Assembly: GCA_016707705.1 (NCBI GenBank)
Contig: JADJHD010000015.1
Location: 62,001 to 126,000, forward strand
Length of the DNA: 64,000 bases
DNA from: Bacteroidales bacterium
GTDB taxonomy: Bacteria; Bacteroidota; Bacteroidia; Bacteroidales; UBA4417
Direction: 5' to 3'
In this document: piece by piece, positions 1 through 9,872 of the stretch
Layout: every line of letters starts with the position of its first letter
Numbering within the stretch: position 1 is the first letter of the stretch
Notes under the pieces: generated by a model
What the model was told of the DNA's origin: nothing
Databases searched by the model: none
Seen by the model: the letters and a program-made list of their open reading frames with translations, nothing else
Position numbers and translations under genes: made by a program

Positions 1-939
1 GATTGAAGGCTTATCAGCACATCCGATTTCCGAAAGTGTCTGCAAGGCTACATTCACCTGATCCTCAAATGCCGCATGTGAAATATCTACAATATGCAGC
101 AGCAAGTCAGCTTCCCGAACCTCATCCAGTGTAGATTTGAACGACTCTACCAGACTATGGGGTAACTTGCGAATAAAACCTACGGTATCAGTCAGCAGGA
201 AAGGCAGATTTTCAATCACAACCTTTCTAACAGTGGTATCCAGTGTTGCAAAGAGTTTGTTCTCTGCAAACACATCACTTTTACTAAGCAGGTTCATGGT
301 GGTGCTCTTTCCTGCATTGGTATAGCCAACCAACGCCACCCTGATCAGTTCTTCCCTGCTTTTGCGCTGGGTCACCTTTTGCTTGTCGATATCCTTGAGT
401 TTCTCCTTGAGCAGGGTGATTTTATCCCTGATTATACGACGGTCGGTTTCAATTTCCTTTTCACCAGGGCCCCTCATTCCAATTCCCCCTCTTTGCTTTT
501 CAAGGTGAGTCCACATACGGGTCAGTCGGGGTAGCAGGTATTGATATTGCGCAAGTTCAACCTGAGTGCGTGCAACATTGGTACGTGCACGCTTGGCAAA
601 AATATCGAGAATCAGAAGCGGACGATCCAGCACGCGGCAGCCTAACACCTGCTCAATATTTCGGGTTTGCGAACCACTGAGCTCATCATCAAATACAGCC
701 ACATCAATACCTGCAGCTTTTACATATTCAGCAATTTCATCCAGTTTACCGGTCCCGACAAAAGTCCGGGAGTCAGGCATGGGCATTTTCTGGACAAAGC
801 GCTTGTCGGGAATGGCACCGGCTGTGTCGAGCAGAAACTCCAGTTCATCAAGGTAGTCATGAACATGGGCTTCATCCTGTTTGGCAGTAATAAGGCCGAC
901 AATTACGGCTTTTTCGGGTTTTAAGTCAGATGCAAGCAT
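1..939 (-). CDS. hflX: GTPase HflX, C-terminus cut off by the window edge
   Basis: Ribosome-associated GTPase of the HflX family, which in other bacteria splits stalled or stress-damaged 70S ribosomes. 313 codons are visible and the reading frame runs off the left edge, so the last part (family length about 400) is missing. Seen in the translation: an N-terminal HflX domain including FVGTGKLDEI, the glycine-rich linker RGGIGMRGPGEKEIETDRR, the P-loop GYTNAGKST, and the G3 motif DTVGF followed by IRKLPHSLVESFKSTL. The start is the ATG at 939, where the sequence begins MLASDLKPEKAVIVG. A TATTTTTG -7-like element lies just upstream on the minus strand (964-957). It is transcribed away from the esterase gene. 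The family call is safe. Confidence 0.93.
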   Translation of the reverse strand, partial: MLASDLKPEKAVIVGLITAKQDEAHVHDYLDELEFLLDTAGAIPDKRFVQKMPMPDSRTFVGTGKLDEIAEYVKAAGIDVAVFDDELSGSQTRNIEQVLGCRVLDRPLLILDIFAKRARTNVARTQVELAQYQYLLPRLTRMWTHLEKQRGGIGMRGPGEKEIETDRRIIRDKITLLKEKLKDIDKQKVTQRKSREELIRVALVGYTNAGKSTTMNLLSKSDVFAENKLFATLDTTVRKVVIENLPFLLTDTVGFIRKLPHSLVESFKSTLDEVREADLLLHIVDISHAAFEDQVNVALQTLSEIGCADKPSI

Positions 940-1139
940 ATCAGGTATTAAGACTGCAAAAATAGTTCAAACAAGCATTGGTAAGCCTGTTCAAATGCAA
1001 TCAGCCCAACGGGACTTTCTTTGCAGCTTCATCTTGAAGTTTGAAGGGCCCGAAACTGCTGCTTCGATTTTCTTGAATAGCAAAGAATTTTAATCCCTGG
1101 AATCCACTAGCTTTGTGTTGTACTGTAAAATCCTACCAT

Positions 1140-2282
1140 ATGAAATGGATCCTAAGCCTGCTCCTTATTTTTACAATTCAGTCAATAATGGTAGCCCAGC
1201 CTTTCTCAGAATTATTGGTGAAGTTAAATACACTTCCTGAAAATCAAAGGACAGTTTCTCTTGACTCCTATTTTCTCAACCATCCGACTATGCCTGTGAT
1301 AGAAAGTGGGGGAAATGTATACTTCATCTACAAAGGCGAAGCAGAGTCCGTCAGTATTGCCGGTGATGCTACAGCCTGGTCTCCCGGACTTCCCATGACG
1401 AGGATTGAAGGTACAACCTATTGGTACTGCACGACAAACTATGAACCTGATGCCAGACTTGAGTACAAAATTGTCGTAAATGGCAAGGACTGGATTCTCG
1501 ACCCGCTAAATCCAATTATTATTCAAGGCGGTATGGGTCCGAATTCCGAGCTTTTGATGCCTGAATACCAGCAACCCCTTTTCACCAATGAAAGGGATGC
1601 TGTTCCCTGGGGGACTTATTCAGATACGGTTCTGCAAAGCAAAATCATGGGTGAGCAAAGAAAGCTGAGAATTTATTTGCCACCGAAATATGACAAAAGC
1701 AGTGAGAAATATCCGGTAGCCTTTTTCCATGATGGATTCCAGTTCTTCGACCTTACCGACATCCGTGATATCATGGATAATATGATCTATGAAGGCAAGA
1801 TGAGTCCCATTATCGCTGTGTTTGTTGAACCGGTAAAAAGAGATGATGAATATTCAGGAAATCTTCAGAAGAAGTTTACGCAATTCATGATGGAAGAGTT
1901 AATCCCCTTCATCGACAAATCATATCGGACTCAGGCTACAGCTGCTTCCAGGGCACAGTTCGGAATTTCGAACGGTGGCAACATTGCCCTTTGGTTGGTG
2001 GCATCGCACCCCGAAAAAACTGCAGTTGTTGCCGCTTTTTCGAGCAATGTGGAATCCAAAATCCCAAAAGCCATCAAGAGTTCGAAATGTGCCGGAGTGA
2101 AATTCTATCTTGATCTTGGCAAATATGATATCCCATTCCTGATGCCTTTGGTGAGGGATTTGAAATCAGTTCTGCAGGAATCAGGCTGCACACTCCGCTA
2201 CAATGAATATCCCGAAGGCCACAACTGGAAATTCTGGCAAAAACATCTGCCGGAGGCTTTGGAATATTTATTTCCTGGATGA
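1140..2282 (+). CDS. Secreted esterase of the enterochelin-esterase-like family
   Basis: Predicted exported alpha/beta hydrolase of 380 residues. The ATG at 1140 gives a good signal peptide (MKWILSLLLIFTIQSIMVAQ); an upstream in-frame TTG would add nine residues before it. After the signal comes an N-terminal E-set/CBM48-like beta domain (VYFIYKGEAESVSIAGDATAW, broken as needed; residues about 60-140), then an esterase PF00756-type domain. In that domain HDGFQFFD, the nucleophile elbow GISNGGN and a late histidine in EGHNWKFW fit a Ser-His triad. A TAGCTTTG -7-like sequence lies at 1108-1115. It stands alone, upstream of the starch locus. The substrate is unknown; related proteins cleave siderophore esters, feruloyl esters or acetyl groups. 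Confidence 0.8.
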   Translation: MKWILSLLLIFTIQSIMVAQPFSELLVKLNTLPENQRTVSLDSYFLNHPTMPVIESGGNVYFIYKGEAESVSIAGDATAWSPGLPMTRIEGTTYWYCTTNYEPDARLEYKIVVNGKDWILDPLNPIIIQGGMGPNSELLMPEYQQPLFTNERDAVPWGTYSDTVLQSKIMGEQRKLRIYLPPKYDKSSEKYPVAFFHDGFQFFDLTDIRDIMDNMIYEGKMSPIIAVFVEPVKRDDEYSGNLQKKFTQFMMEELIPFIDKSYRTQATAASRAQFGISNGGNIALWLVASHPEKTAVVAAFSSNVESKIPKAIKSSKCAGVKFYLDLGKYDIPFLMPLVRDLKSVLQESGCTLRYNEYPEGHNWKFWQKHLPEALEYLFPG

Positions 2283-2302
2283 TTTGCTTTAAAGATTTCT
2301 GA

Positions 2303-2336
2303 TTGTAGAAAAGTATTAAAAAAATGTGTAAATTTG
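2303..2336 (+). promoter_or_regulatory. Bacteroidota-type promoter of the degraded ATPase gene
   Basis: A TTG (2303-2305), a 23-nt spacer and TAAATTTG (2329-2336) match the TTG/TAnnTTTG primary sigma pattern of Bacteroidota. The ATG of the ATPase remnant follows at 2362. Confidence 0.45.
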
Positions 2337-2361
2337 AAGTTGTAATTCAATATTGCACAGA

Positions 2362-3558
2362 ATGAGCTATATCAACCGATCCATAGAACAAGAGATATCA
2401 ATTCTCGAAAATCAATTTCCTGTTATAACAATTACTGGTCCGCGTCAATCGGGTAAAACGACATTAGCCAGGAAAAAATATCCTAGCTTGCCTTATTTGA
2501 ATCTTGAGTCCCCGGATATTCGTCATCATGCTTTAGCTGACCCAAGAAATTTTCTTTCCAGTCTTCCAAAGGAGCCATTTTAGATGAAATTCAGAATCAC
2601 CTGATATCTTTCCTATCTCCTTCAGATAGTTGACGAAAATCGAGAGAATTTAGATTTATCCTTACTGGAAGCAACCAGTTCCAGATTGTTGAATAAAATG
2701 ACTCAATCCCTGGCAGGGCGAACGGCTCTCTGAAGTTGTTACCTTTTAGTTTGGAAGAATTACCATCGGCAATAAAAGACGATACCAACCACCATTATAC
2801 AAAGGATTTTATCCTGCAGGTTAACAGGGAATGCATCGGATCCTGTCCGGTTTTATCGCAATTATTTGGAGACCTATTTAGAACGTGATTTGCACCAATT
2901 GCTTCAAGTAAAAGACCTAACTCAATTTCATAAGTTTGTAAGGCTTTGTGCGGGCAGAATTGGCAATATCTTCAATGCTGTCTCACTTGCGAATGAAATT
3001 GGTGTCTCCTCAAATACCATTCAATCTTGGATGTCCATTCTTCAGGCTTCCTATATTGTTTACCTGCTTCAGCCTTACTATGGGAATGTTGGCAAGCGAC
3101 TAATCAAATCTCCGAAAATCTATTTCTATGATACCGGATTAGCTTCTTATCTGCTTGGGTATTGAAAATGAAACCCAGATTAGAAATCATCCATTGCGCG
3201 GATCTCTTTCGAGAATATGGTAATAATGGAACTTATTAAATACAGATTAAACAGGGGTTTGGATCCTAGAATATACTTCTATCGAGATAATCACCAAAAT
3301 GAAATAGATGTTGTTTTTGAAACTGCTGGAAACCTTGTGCCGGTTGAAATAAAATCAGCACAAACTTTCCATCTTGAATTCCTTAAAGGATTCCAGCATT
3401 TCAACAAAGTGTTTGGTGACAAAATAACCAGGAGAGTATTGGTTTATGATGGTATACAGGAAATGAAGGTCAGGAATGCAGAACTGGTTAACTTTCGCAA
3501 TGTTACCCGGCTTGTTTTTGAGGATGATCCTGAAAATACTCTTATTAGAAGTGTTTAA
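2362..3558 (+). pseudogene. Decayed DUF4143-family AAA ATPase
   Basis: Remnant of the stand-alone P-loop ATPase family (AAA_14 plus DUF4143) common in Bacteroidota, of unknown physiological role. The start MSYINRSIEQEI and Walker A GPRQSGKTT are intact. The frame is then lost near 2575, where GAILDEIQNHL continues in another frame. Further pieces occur in shifting frames: VDENREN, RFILTGSNQFQIVE, KMTQSLAGRTAL, LKLLPFSLEEL, then YLETYLERDLHQLLQVKDL from about 2860 and LGIENETQIRNHPLRGSL after 3160. The C-terminal nuclease-like part (YRDNHQNEIDVVFE, VPVEIKSA) is readable from about 3217. At least five frame changes make this a pseudogene rather than one sequencing slip. Its 3' end overlaps the convergent trpS stop by 14 bp. 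Confidence 0.88.
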
Positions 3559-4540
3559 ACCCGATAATTTCCCTTACTTCCTTTATCGTTTTTGAAGCGC
3601 TGGCATGAGCTTTCTCCCTGCCTAGGGTAACAACCTTGTGGAGGTATTCATCATTGCCAAGCAAATCAAGAATTCTTTCGCGGAAAGGAGTGGTGAATTT
3701 GATCACATCCTCGGCCAGCTGCTTCTTCAGGTCACCATAGCGAATCGCACATTGATTGTACTGTTCATCGAAGAACTGCACTGTTTCAGGTGCTGAAAGG
3801 GCCTTCATCAGGTTGAAGAGATTTTCAATTGCCTGTGGCTTGGGTTGATTTGGCTCTGTTGGACCGCTATCGGTAACAGCGCGCATTACCTTCTTGCGGA
3901 TAACTTCAGGTGTATCAAACAGGAAAATTGCATTGCCTTCTCCCTCACTCTTGCCCATCTTGGTACTTCCGTCAAGTCCGGGAATCTTGATCAGCTGCTC
4001 ACCAAAATTGTAAGCTACCGGTTCCGGGAAGTAATCAACCTTGTACATGCGGTTGAAGCGATTGGCAAAGGTGCGGGTCATCTCAAGATGCTGTTCCTGA
4101 TCCTTGCCAACGGGTACCTTATGTGCCTTATGAAGAATGATATCTGCCGCCATCAGGGTAGGGTAAGTGAGCAGTCCGGCATTCACATTGTCGGGCTGGG
4201 AACGAACCTTATCCTTGAAGGAAGTGCAGCGTTCCAACTCTCCGGTATAGGCATTCATATTCAGGAAGAGATACAACTCAGCTGTTTCGGGCAAATCGCT
4301 CTGCAGATAAAGGGTTGCCTTTTCAGGATCCAGTCCGCAAGCAAGGTATTCCACCAGAACCTGCTTCACATTCCCATGCAGGTCGGCAGGGGTTGGATGT
4401 GTAGTAAGAGAATGATAATCAGCGATAAAGAAGAAACACTGATTGGTTTCCTGCATCTTCACAAAATTCTGCATGGCACCAAAGTAATTCCCCAGGTGCA
4501 GGTTGCCGGTCGGACGAATTCCACTTACTACAATTTCCAT
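3545..4540 (-). CDS. trpS: Tryptophanyl-tRNA synthetase
   Basis: Charges tRNA-Trp with tryptophan in the cytoplasm. 331 residues, the normal length for bacterial TrpS. The class I signature is seen as GNLHLGNYFG near the N-terminus (residues about 13-22) and the KMSKS-type loop as KMGKSEGEGN around residue 194. MEIVVSGIRPTG is the usual start of the family. A promoter with TTTG and TATTTTTG lies upstream on the minus strand. It is monocistronic and convergent with the degraded ATPase. Confidence 0.97.
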   Translation of the reverse strand: MEIVVSGIRPTGNLHLGNYFGAMQNFVKMQETNQCFFFIADYHSLTTHPTPADLHGNVKQVLVEYLACGLDPEKATLYLQSDLPETAELYLFLNMNAYTGELERCTSFKDKVRSQPDNVNAGLLTYPTLMAADIILHKAHKVPVGKDQEQHLEMTRTFANRFNRMYKVDYFPEPVAYNFGEQLIKIPGLDGSTKMGKSEGEGNAIFLFDTPEVIRKKVMRAVTDSGPTEPNQPKPQAIENLFNLMKALSAPETVQFFDEQYNQCAIRYGDLKKQLAEDVIKFTTPFRERILDLLGNDEYLHKVVTLGREKAHASASKTIKEVREIIGFKHF

Positions 4541-4591
4541 ATTGATTCGGGATAGTGATTTAAAGTTTTAACCGCCTTGGCGGATTCTCTG

Positions 4592-4625
4592 CAAAAATAC
4601 GGAATCTCCCCGAAAGCATGGCAAA
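4592..4625 (-). promoter_or_regulatory. trpS promoter
   Basis: On the minus strand, TTTG (4625-4622), a 22-nt spacer and TATTTTTG (4599-4592) match the Bacteroidota promoter pattern. The trpS ATG follows about 50 nt downstream. Confidence 0.55.
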
Positions 4626-4808
4626 GTGGGTGAAGATGGAGTTTGTTAATGTGAGGATGTGAGGATGCGCAGCGAAGCGGAGTCCGCCATCTGGCGGATG
4701 AAAATTTGAGAATTCGGTAATTTGAGAATGTAAGGATGTGTCTGCCGCGACGGAAATCTGTCCACCAGCCGGCGGATTCGTGTTCTATTCTTTACAACTT
4801 GCACATTT

Positions 4809-4916
4809 GGACTCCAACCATTGACAACATGCAATCCGAAACCCGCAATCTCAAATCCCCCTGGACTCCGACCATTGACAACCTGCAATCCGAAACCCGC
4901 AATCACAAATCCCCCT
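4809..4916 (+). repeat. Two tandem copies of a 54-bp intergenic repeat
   Basis: Copies at 4809-4862 and 4863-4916 differ at three positions. Each begins GGACTCC and contains CCATTGACAAC and AATCCGAAACCCGCAAT. No convincing gene covers them. The surrounding 4541-5040 region also holds short GAGGATGTGAGGATG-type repetition and nothing gene-like. Confidence 0.85.
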
Positions 4917-4946
4917 GCCACAATCTACCTCAGTAACCTTGAACTT

Positions 4947-4976
4947 CGAACCCCGAACTTTCGAACCCCGAACTTT
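4947..4976 (+). repeat. Tandem 15-bp repeat
   Basis: Two exact copies of CGAACCCCGAACTTT (4947-4961 and 4962-4976), followed by a partial third unit. They lie in the same intergenic repeat patch upstream of the susA operator. Confidence 0.8.
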
Positions 4977-5041
4977 CGAAAGAACTACAATCTATACCCA
5001 ACGACAATCAAACCAACCCCGTTTAACTAATTTATTATCCT

Positions 5042-5053
5042 GCAAACGATTGC
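5042..5053. promoter_or_regulatory. LacI-type operator upstream of susA
   Basis: GCAAACGATTGC is a CG-centred near-palindrome (10 of 12 positions symmetric), the form bound by LacI/GalR regulators. The same 12-mer occurs upstream of susC at 20795-20806. It lies 38 nt before the susA -7 element. The likely binder is the LacI-family protein at 19412-20425 (inference). Confidence 0.65.
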
Positions 5054-5090
5054 GTAAAAATTAGCTTAGTTTATATGGTTTCTTTTCTTA

Positions 5091-5098
5091 TATCTTTG
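5091..5098 (+). promoter_or_regulatory. susA promoter -7 element
   Basis: TATCTTTG fits the TAnnTTTG consensus and lies 24 nt before the susA ATG. No clear TTG is seen at the usual -33 distance, which would suit a promoter depending on a regulator bound at 5042-5053 (inference). Confidence 0.55.
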
Positions 5099-5122
5099 CA
5101 GCAAACCATAAATTTAATATCA

Positions 5123-6964
5123 ATGAAGAGGTCCCTTTTCTTACTTATTCTTCTTTTCACATTCAGCAGTTCCTTTGCCCAGATTATCATCGACCATGTT
5201 GAACCCCCTAACTGGTGGGTGGGAATGAAGAGCAGCAGTCTTCAACTGATGATTCACGGAAATAATGTCGGAAAAACTGAACCCTCCGTTAATGTTAAGG
5301 GAGTTAAAATCAAGAAATATGAGAAGGCCGGCTCCGATTATATGTTCATCGACCTGCAGATTGGCCGTGATGTGAAGCCTTGCACTGTCACCCTGAGTTT
5401 CAATGACGAAGGCAAGCCTCTTGCTACATGGAATTATGAACTGAAAGCCCGCGAAGCCGGATCTGCATCCAGAAAAAGCTTCACCACAGCTGATAATCTT
5501 TACCTGATTATGCCTGATCGCTTTGCAAATGGCGATCCCTCCAACGACGATATGCCGGGAATGCTTGAAAAAGCTGATCGCAACAATCCTCATGGCAGGC
5601 ATGGCGGCGATATCAAAGGCATAGTTTCTAACCTCGACTACCTTCAAAATCTTGGAGTAACCGGAATCTGGTGCACACCACTTCTCGAAAATAATATGCC
5701 TGCTGCTTCTTACCATGGTTATGCCATAACTGACCTCTACAAGGTTGATCCCCGCTACGGCACCAATGAAAGCTACAGGGACATGGTTACCGAAGCGCAT
5801 CGCAAGGGCATAAAGGTGATTATGGATATGGTGTTCAATCATTACGGTACCAAGCATTGGTGGATGAAGGACCTCCCTCAGAAAGACTGGATCAACGAAT
5901 GGCCAGAATTCACCCGTTCAAATTTCAGGGGTGGTGTAAACATCGATCCGCATGCTTCTCAATATGATAAGGACCGCATGGTGAATGGCTGGTTCGACAA
6001 TACCATGGCCGATTTCAACCAGAAAAATAAATATGTTGCCAATTATTTGATTCAGAATAGTATATGGTGGATTGAATATGCAGGACTCGATGGAATCCGT
6101 CAGGATACATATCCATATTCCGATCAGGAATTCATGGCTGGCTGGATGAAACGGCTTCGTGAAGAATACCCTAATTTCAATACCGTTGGGGAAGTCTGGC
6201 TCAATACCCCGCAACAGGTTGCCAGCTGGTTGGATAAGTCAGAACATGACCTTGGATTCAGAACCTATTTGAGCAATGTTTTCGATTTTCCGCTGATGTT
6301 CGCCATACAGAAAGCCTTTGTCGAGAATGATGGCTGGGATACTGGCCTCGCCCGTCTGTATGAAATGATCAGTCAGGATTTCCTTTACAACGACCCGAAT
6401 AGTCTGGTCCTTTTCGCCGACAACCACGATATCGAACGAATCTACCAGGTATTGAAATCCCCCGAAAATGTGAAAATGGCGATGGCATTTCTCTTCACAA
6501 CAAGAGGCATCCCAATGATCTATTATGGAACCGAAGCTTTCAGCGACCGTGGTAATCTTGAAGGTGACCCCGGAAAGCGCAAGGATTTCCCCGGTGGCTG
6601 GGCTGGCGATGCTCAGAATTTCTTCACAAAAAATAACCTTTCTGCCGAACAGAAGGAATTCACTGTATATCTGTCCAAATTGATGAACTGGCGTAAGGGC
6701 AACCTGGCCGTTCAGCAGGGAAGTCTTACCCATTACGTTCCTGAAGATGGCATCTATGTATATTTCAGGATCAAGGGCGATCAAACAGTCATGGTAATCA
6801 TGAATAATAACAGCAAGGAGAAGAAAGTTGAAACCAAGCGTTTCAACGAGAACCTGAAAGGATTCAGAAGAGGCAAGGATGTTATGGATGGAAGCACCAT
6901 CAAGGATCTTGATAAAATTGAAATCCCGGCTAAGTCAGTTAGAATCCTTGAATTATCCAGATAG
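5123..6964 (+). CDS. susA: SusA-like neopullulanase/cyclomaltodextrinase (GH13)
   Basis: Exported GH13 glucanase of 613 residues, the length of SusA of Bacteroides, which hydrolyses maltodextrins, cyclodextrins or pullulan in the periplasm. The ATG at 5123 gives a signal peptide ending SSSFAQ; the longer in-frame start at 5075 would bury it. An N-terminal cyclomaltodextrinase-N beta domain (residues about 22-120) precedes the TIM barrel. The four GH13 regions are seen: DMVFNH, GIRQD (nucleophile Asp about 328), GEVW (acid/base Glu about 357) and ADNHD (Asp about 436). It is the first gene of a same-strand run: the GH31 gene follows after 35 nt and another GH13 after 41 nt, suggesting one operon under the LacI-type operator. 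Confidence 0.92.
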   Translation: MKRSLFLLILLFTFSSSFAQIIIDHVEPPNWWVGMKSSSLQLMIHGNNVGKTEPSVNVKGVKIKKYEKAGSDYMFIDLQIGRDVKPCTVTLSFNDEGKPLATWNYELKAREAGSASRKSFTTADNLYLIMPDRFANGDPSNDDMPGMLEKADRNNPHGRHGGDIKGIVSNLDYLQNLGVTGIWCTPLLENNMPAASYHGYAITDLYKVDPRYGTNESYRDMVTEAHRKGIKVIMDMVFNHYGTKHWWMKDLPQKDWINEWPEFTRSNFRGGVNIDPHASQYDKDRMVNGWFDNTMADFNQKNKYVANYLIQNSIWWIEYAGLDGIRQDTYPYSDQEFMAGWMKRLREEYPNFNTVGEVWLNTPQQVASWLDKSEHDLGFRTYLSNVFDFPLMFAIQKAFVENDGWDTGLARLYEMISQDFLYNDPNSLVLFADNHDIERIYQVLKSPENVKMAMAFLFTTRGIPMIYYGTEAFSDRGNLEGDPGKRKDFPGGWAGDAQNFFTKNNLSAEQKEFTVYLSKLMNWRKGNLAVQQGSLTHYVPEDGIYVYFRIKGDQTVMVIMNNNSKEKKVETKRFNENLKGFRRGKDVMDGSTIKDLDKIEIPAKSVRILELSR

Positions 6965-6999
6965 TTGAAAAAACGGGTGATCCGATAATCAGAAACTTC

Positions 7000-9831
7000 A
7001 TGAAGCACATCAATATTAGTAAGCTGTTCTACCTGTTTCTAGGACTGATATTTTCAGTCGGCACCCATGCACAGCTTGTGCGCCTCGATCCGCCCAATCC
7101 TCCTCTTGATACAGAGGTTACCCTGTATTATGATGCCTCTCTCGGGAATAAGGCTCTTATTGATTGCAAGGGCGATTTGTACCTGCATACAGGAGTCATC
7201 ACAACCAAGAGTATCGACAGTCACGACTGGAAATTTGTAGTTGGAACCTGGGGGAAGGCCGATAAGAAGGTTTTGATGAAGCGTGAAGGTCCCAACCTCT
7301 ATTCCTTCAAGTTTAAAATAAACTCCTTTTATCCTCTTGGCGCTGAGGATATCCCAAGGCAGCTGGCTTTCGTTTTCAGAAATGAAGATGGAACCTTAGC
7401 CGGAAAAACTGCCGAAAATGAGGATATTACCGTCCCGGTGAATGGGTATATCCCTGTTGTTGCCTCTGCCGTCATTAGCAAGCAGACTTCCCGGAAAATC
7501 CTGTCTCTCGACCAGGTGAACTCAGGATGGAATATTGTTACCGACCATGGCTTGATAATGGTCAGACCTTACACAGCAAATATTCTCGGAATATCCTTCT
7601 CAGCATCCGGCAAGGAAGAAGCAGATACCTCTCATTCTGTTGTATTGAAACCAGGTATCGTCTATAGGAAGACCAGTAAACTCAACGGCGGTTATCTGCT
7701 TGAAAGCGGAAATGTAAGTGTTTATGCCAACTCCCAGCCTTTCTTTCTCTCCTATATTTTCAAAGGCGATACACTTTTGAGGGAAACTGACGGATTCTTT
7801 TCCGAATCTGGTAATAATGGAATTCGCTTCAGCATCGACCCATCTGAATCCATTTTTGGAGCTGGCGAACGAGCTGTTTCAATGAATCGTCGGGGATATC
7901 GTTTCTCGCTTTACAACAGGCCTTCCTATGGTTATGAGCTTGGTGCCCCCATGCTGAATTATTCCATGCCTCTCACTTTCTCATCAAAGGGTTATGCTGT
8001 TTTATTCGATAATCCACAGAAAGGATATGTTGATATTGGCAAAACAGATCCCAATGTTCTGGAATGGGGAACCATGGGTGGTACCCTGAGGTATTTTGTT
8101 GTAACAGCTGATAACTGGCCTGAGCTTTCAGGGAATTATACCAGCCTCACAGGAAAACAATCCCTGCCTCCCCGCTGGGCGCTTGGAAACCTCCAGAGTC
8201 GCATGGCTTATCGGAATCAGACCGAAACCGATAGTATCGTCACCCTGATGCAAAAGAAGAAATTCCCCATGGATGCAATTATCCTCGACTTTTACTGGTT
8301 CGGCGACAGCATTCAGGGACATCTTGGCAACCTCGATTGGTACCGTAAAGCCTGGCCAAATCCGGAAGGAATGATTGCTGATTTTAAAAAGAAAGGCATC
8401 AAGACAATTCTGATTACTGAGCCTTATGTGATTGATACTGTTGCCAATTATCAGGATGCAGCATCAAAAGGGGTATTTGTAAATGATAGCCTTGGAAGAC
8501 CATACTTAGACAAGCAGTTTTACTTCGGAAGCGGTAGTCTGATCGATATTTTCAAACCGGAAGCAAGGGACTGGTTCTGGAATAAATACAATAAGCAGAT
8601 CCAAATGGGAGTAGCTGCCTGGTGGGGTGATCTGGGTGAACCCGAAAGCCATCCTTCCGATATCTATCATGTTACCGGCAAGGCAGATGAAGTTCACAAT
8701 ATTTACGGGCATTACTGGGATAAAATGCTCTTTGAAAAATATGCCCAGAACTATCCTGAAACCCGACTGTTCCACCTGCAACGCTCAGGCTTTGCCGGAT
8801 CTCAGAGGTATTCGGCTTTCCCCTGGACTGGCGATGTTTCCCGCTCCTGGGGCGGATTACAGGCTCAGCTCCCTCTGCTGCTTACCATGAGCATCAGCGG
8901 ATTGGGTTATATTCATTCCGATGCCGGCGGTTTTGCCCAGGGCGTGAAGGATGATGAATTGTATACCCGCTGGCTTCAGTTTGCAGTGTTTACCCCAATC
9001 TTAAGGCCCCATGGCTCTGTAATACCAAGTGAACCGGTTTACTGGAGTGAAAAAACTCAGGAAGTTGTGCGAAAGTACATGCAACTGCGCTACGCACTTA
9101 TTCCCTATAACTATACACTTGCCTGGCAGAATGCCACTAAGGGCTTGCCTTTGATGAGACCGATGTTCTACATGGTACCCGGTGACACTGCTGCTCTGAA
9201 TGCAGGCAACCAATATTTCTGGGGAGAAAATCTAATGGTTGCTCCTGTTATCCAAAAAGGACTGACTTCCCGCTCAGTATACCTTCCAGCCGGGAACTGG
9301 TTTGATTACCATACAGGAATCCTTTACAATGGAGGACAACGCATCGAATACCCGCTTACAATTGATGATATTCCTGTATTCGTTAAAGCCGGAAGTTTCA
9401 TTCCAACCTACCGACCTATTACAACCACAGATGATTATAAATCTGAAGAGTTTATTGTCCGATACTACCCCGAAGGAAAGTCTTCATATACTCAGTTTGA
9501 AGACAACGGAAAGGATAACCTTACTCTGAAGAATAAATCCTACGAACTGATTACCTATTCCGGCCATTCATCGGATAATTCAACAGAGGTTAAGGTTGAA
9601 AGAGAAGGCTCCTGGTTTGGAATGCCGGCTACCAGAAGAATGGTCTTTGAAATCAGGAAGGATTCAAAACCTTCGAAAGTGATGGTAAATGGGAAAGTTG
9701 TACCTCTTCTCAAGAAAGTAAGGAACGGACAGGAAGGATATACCCTCAGGGAAGGATGGATTACCATTTATACAAACTGGATGGGGAACAATCTCAGTAT
9801 TGAGATGCAGGATGTGGTCAAAACAAAGTAA
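7000..9831 (+). CDS. GH31 alpha-glucosidase with an extra N-terminal beta domain
   Basis: Exported alpha-glucosidase of 943 residues that would release glucose from maltodextrin ends, the job GH97 SusB does in Bacteroides. The signal peptide ends GTHAQ. Residues about 25-150 form a domain not typical of GH31, with DAS, GDLYLHTGVIT and LAFVFRNEDG; the T9SS-linked GH13 at 16534 starts with the same module. The GH31 N-terminal domain and TIM barrel follow. WWGDLGEPE carries the nucleophile Asp about 544, and FPWTGDVSRSW the acid/base Asp about 612. The distal beta domains run to the end, and there is no T9SS tail, so a periplasmic location is likely. It sits between two GH13 genes in the presumed susA operon. 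Confidence 0.9.
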   Translation: MKHINISKLFYLFLGLIFSVGTHAQLVRLDPPNPPLDTEVTLYYDASLGNKALIDCKGDLYLHTGVITTKSIDSHDWKFVVGTWGKADKKVLMKREGPNLYSFKFKINSFYPLGAEDIPRQLAFVFRNEDGTLAGKTAENEDITVPVNGYIPVVASAVISKQTSRKILSLDQVNSGWNIVTDHGLIMVRPYTANILGISFSASGKEEADTSHSVVLKPGIVYRKTSKLNGGYLLESGNVSVYANSQPFFLSYIFKGDTLLRETDGFFSESGNNGIRFSIDPSESIFGAGERAVSMNRRGYRFSLYNRPSYGYELGAPMLNYSMPLTFSSKGYAVLFDNPQKGYVDIGKTDPNVLEWGTMGGTLRYFVVTADNWPELSGNYTSLTGKQSLPPRWALGNLQSRMAYRNQTETDSIVTLMQKKKFPMDAIILDFYWFGDSIQGHLGNLDWYRKAWPNPEGMIADFKKKGIKTILITEPYVIDTVANYQDAASKGVFVNDSLGRPYLDKQFYFGSGSLIDIFKPEARDWFWNKYNKQIQMGVAAWWGDLGEPESHPSDIYHVTGKADEVHNIYGHYWDKMLFEKYAQNYPETRLFHLQRSGFAGSQRYSAFPWTGDVSRSWGGLQAQLPLLLTMSISGLGYIHSDAGGFAQGVKDDELYTRWLQFAVFTPILRPHGSVIPSEPVYWSEKTQEVVRKYMQLRYALIPYNYTLAWQNATKGLPLMRPMFYMVPGDTAALNAGNQYFWGENLMVAPVIQKGLTSRSVYLPAGNWFDYHTGILYNGGQRIEYPLTIDDIPVFVKAGSFIPTYRPITTTDDYKSEEFIVRYYPEGKSSYTQFEDNGKDNLTLKNKSYELITYSGHSSDNSTEVKVEREGSWFGMPATRRMVFEIRKDSKPSKVMVNGKVVPLLKKVRNGQEGYTLREGWITIYTNWMGNNLSIEMQDVVKTK

Positions 9832-9872
9832 ACTAAATTACCCTATATAATATTCACATTAAATCCTTGATT

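Noticed and set aside
3845..4555. Long plus-strand frame opposite trpS
   Set aside because: It is the antisense of a clear trpS gene, with no family resemblance of its own.
5141..6784. Several minus-strand frames of 98-238 codons opposite susA
   Set aside because: susA is certain from its four GH13 motifs. The antisense frames have no signal, domain or promoter support.
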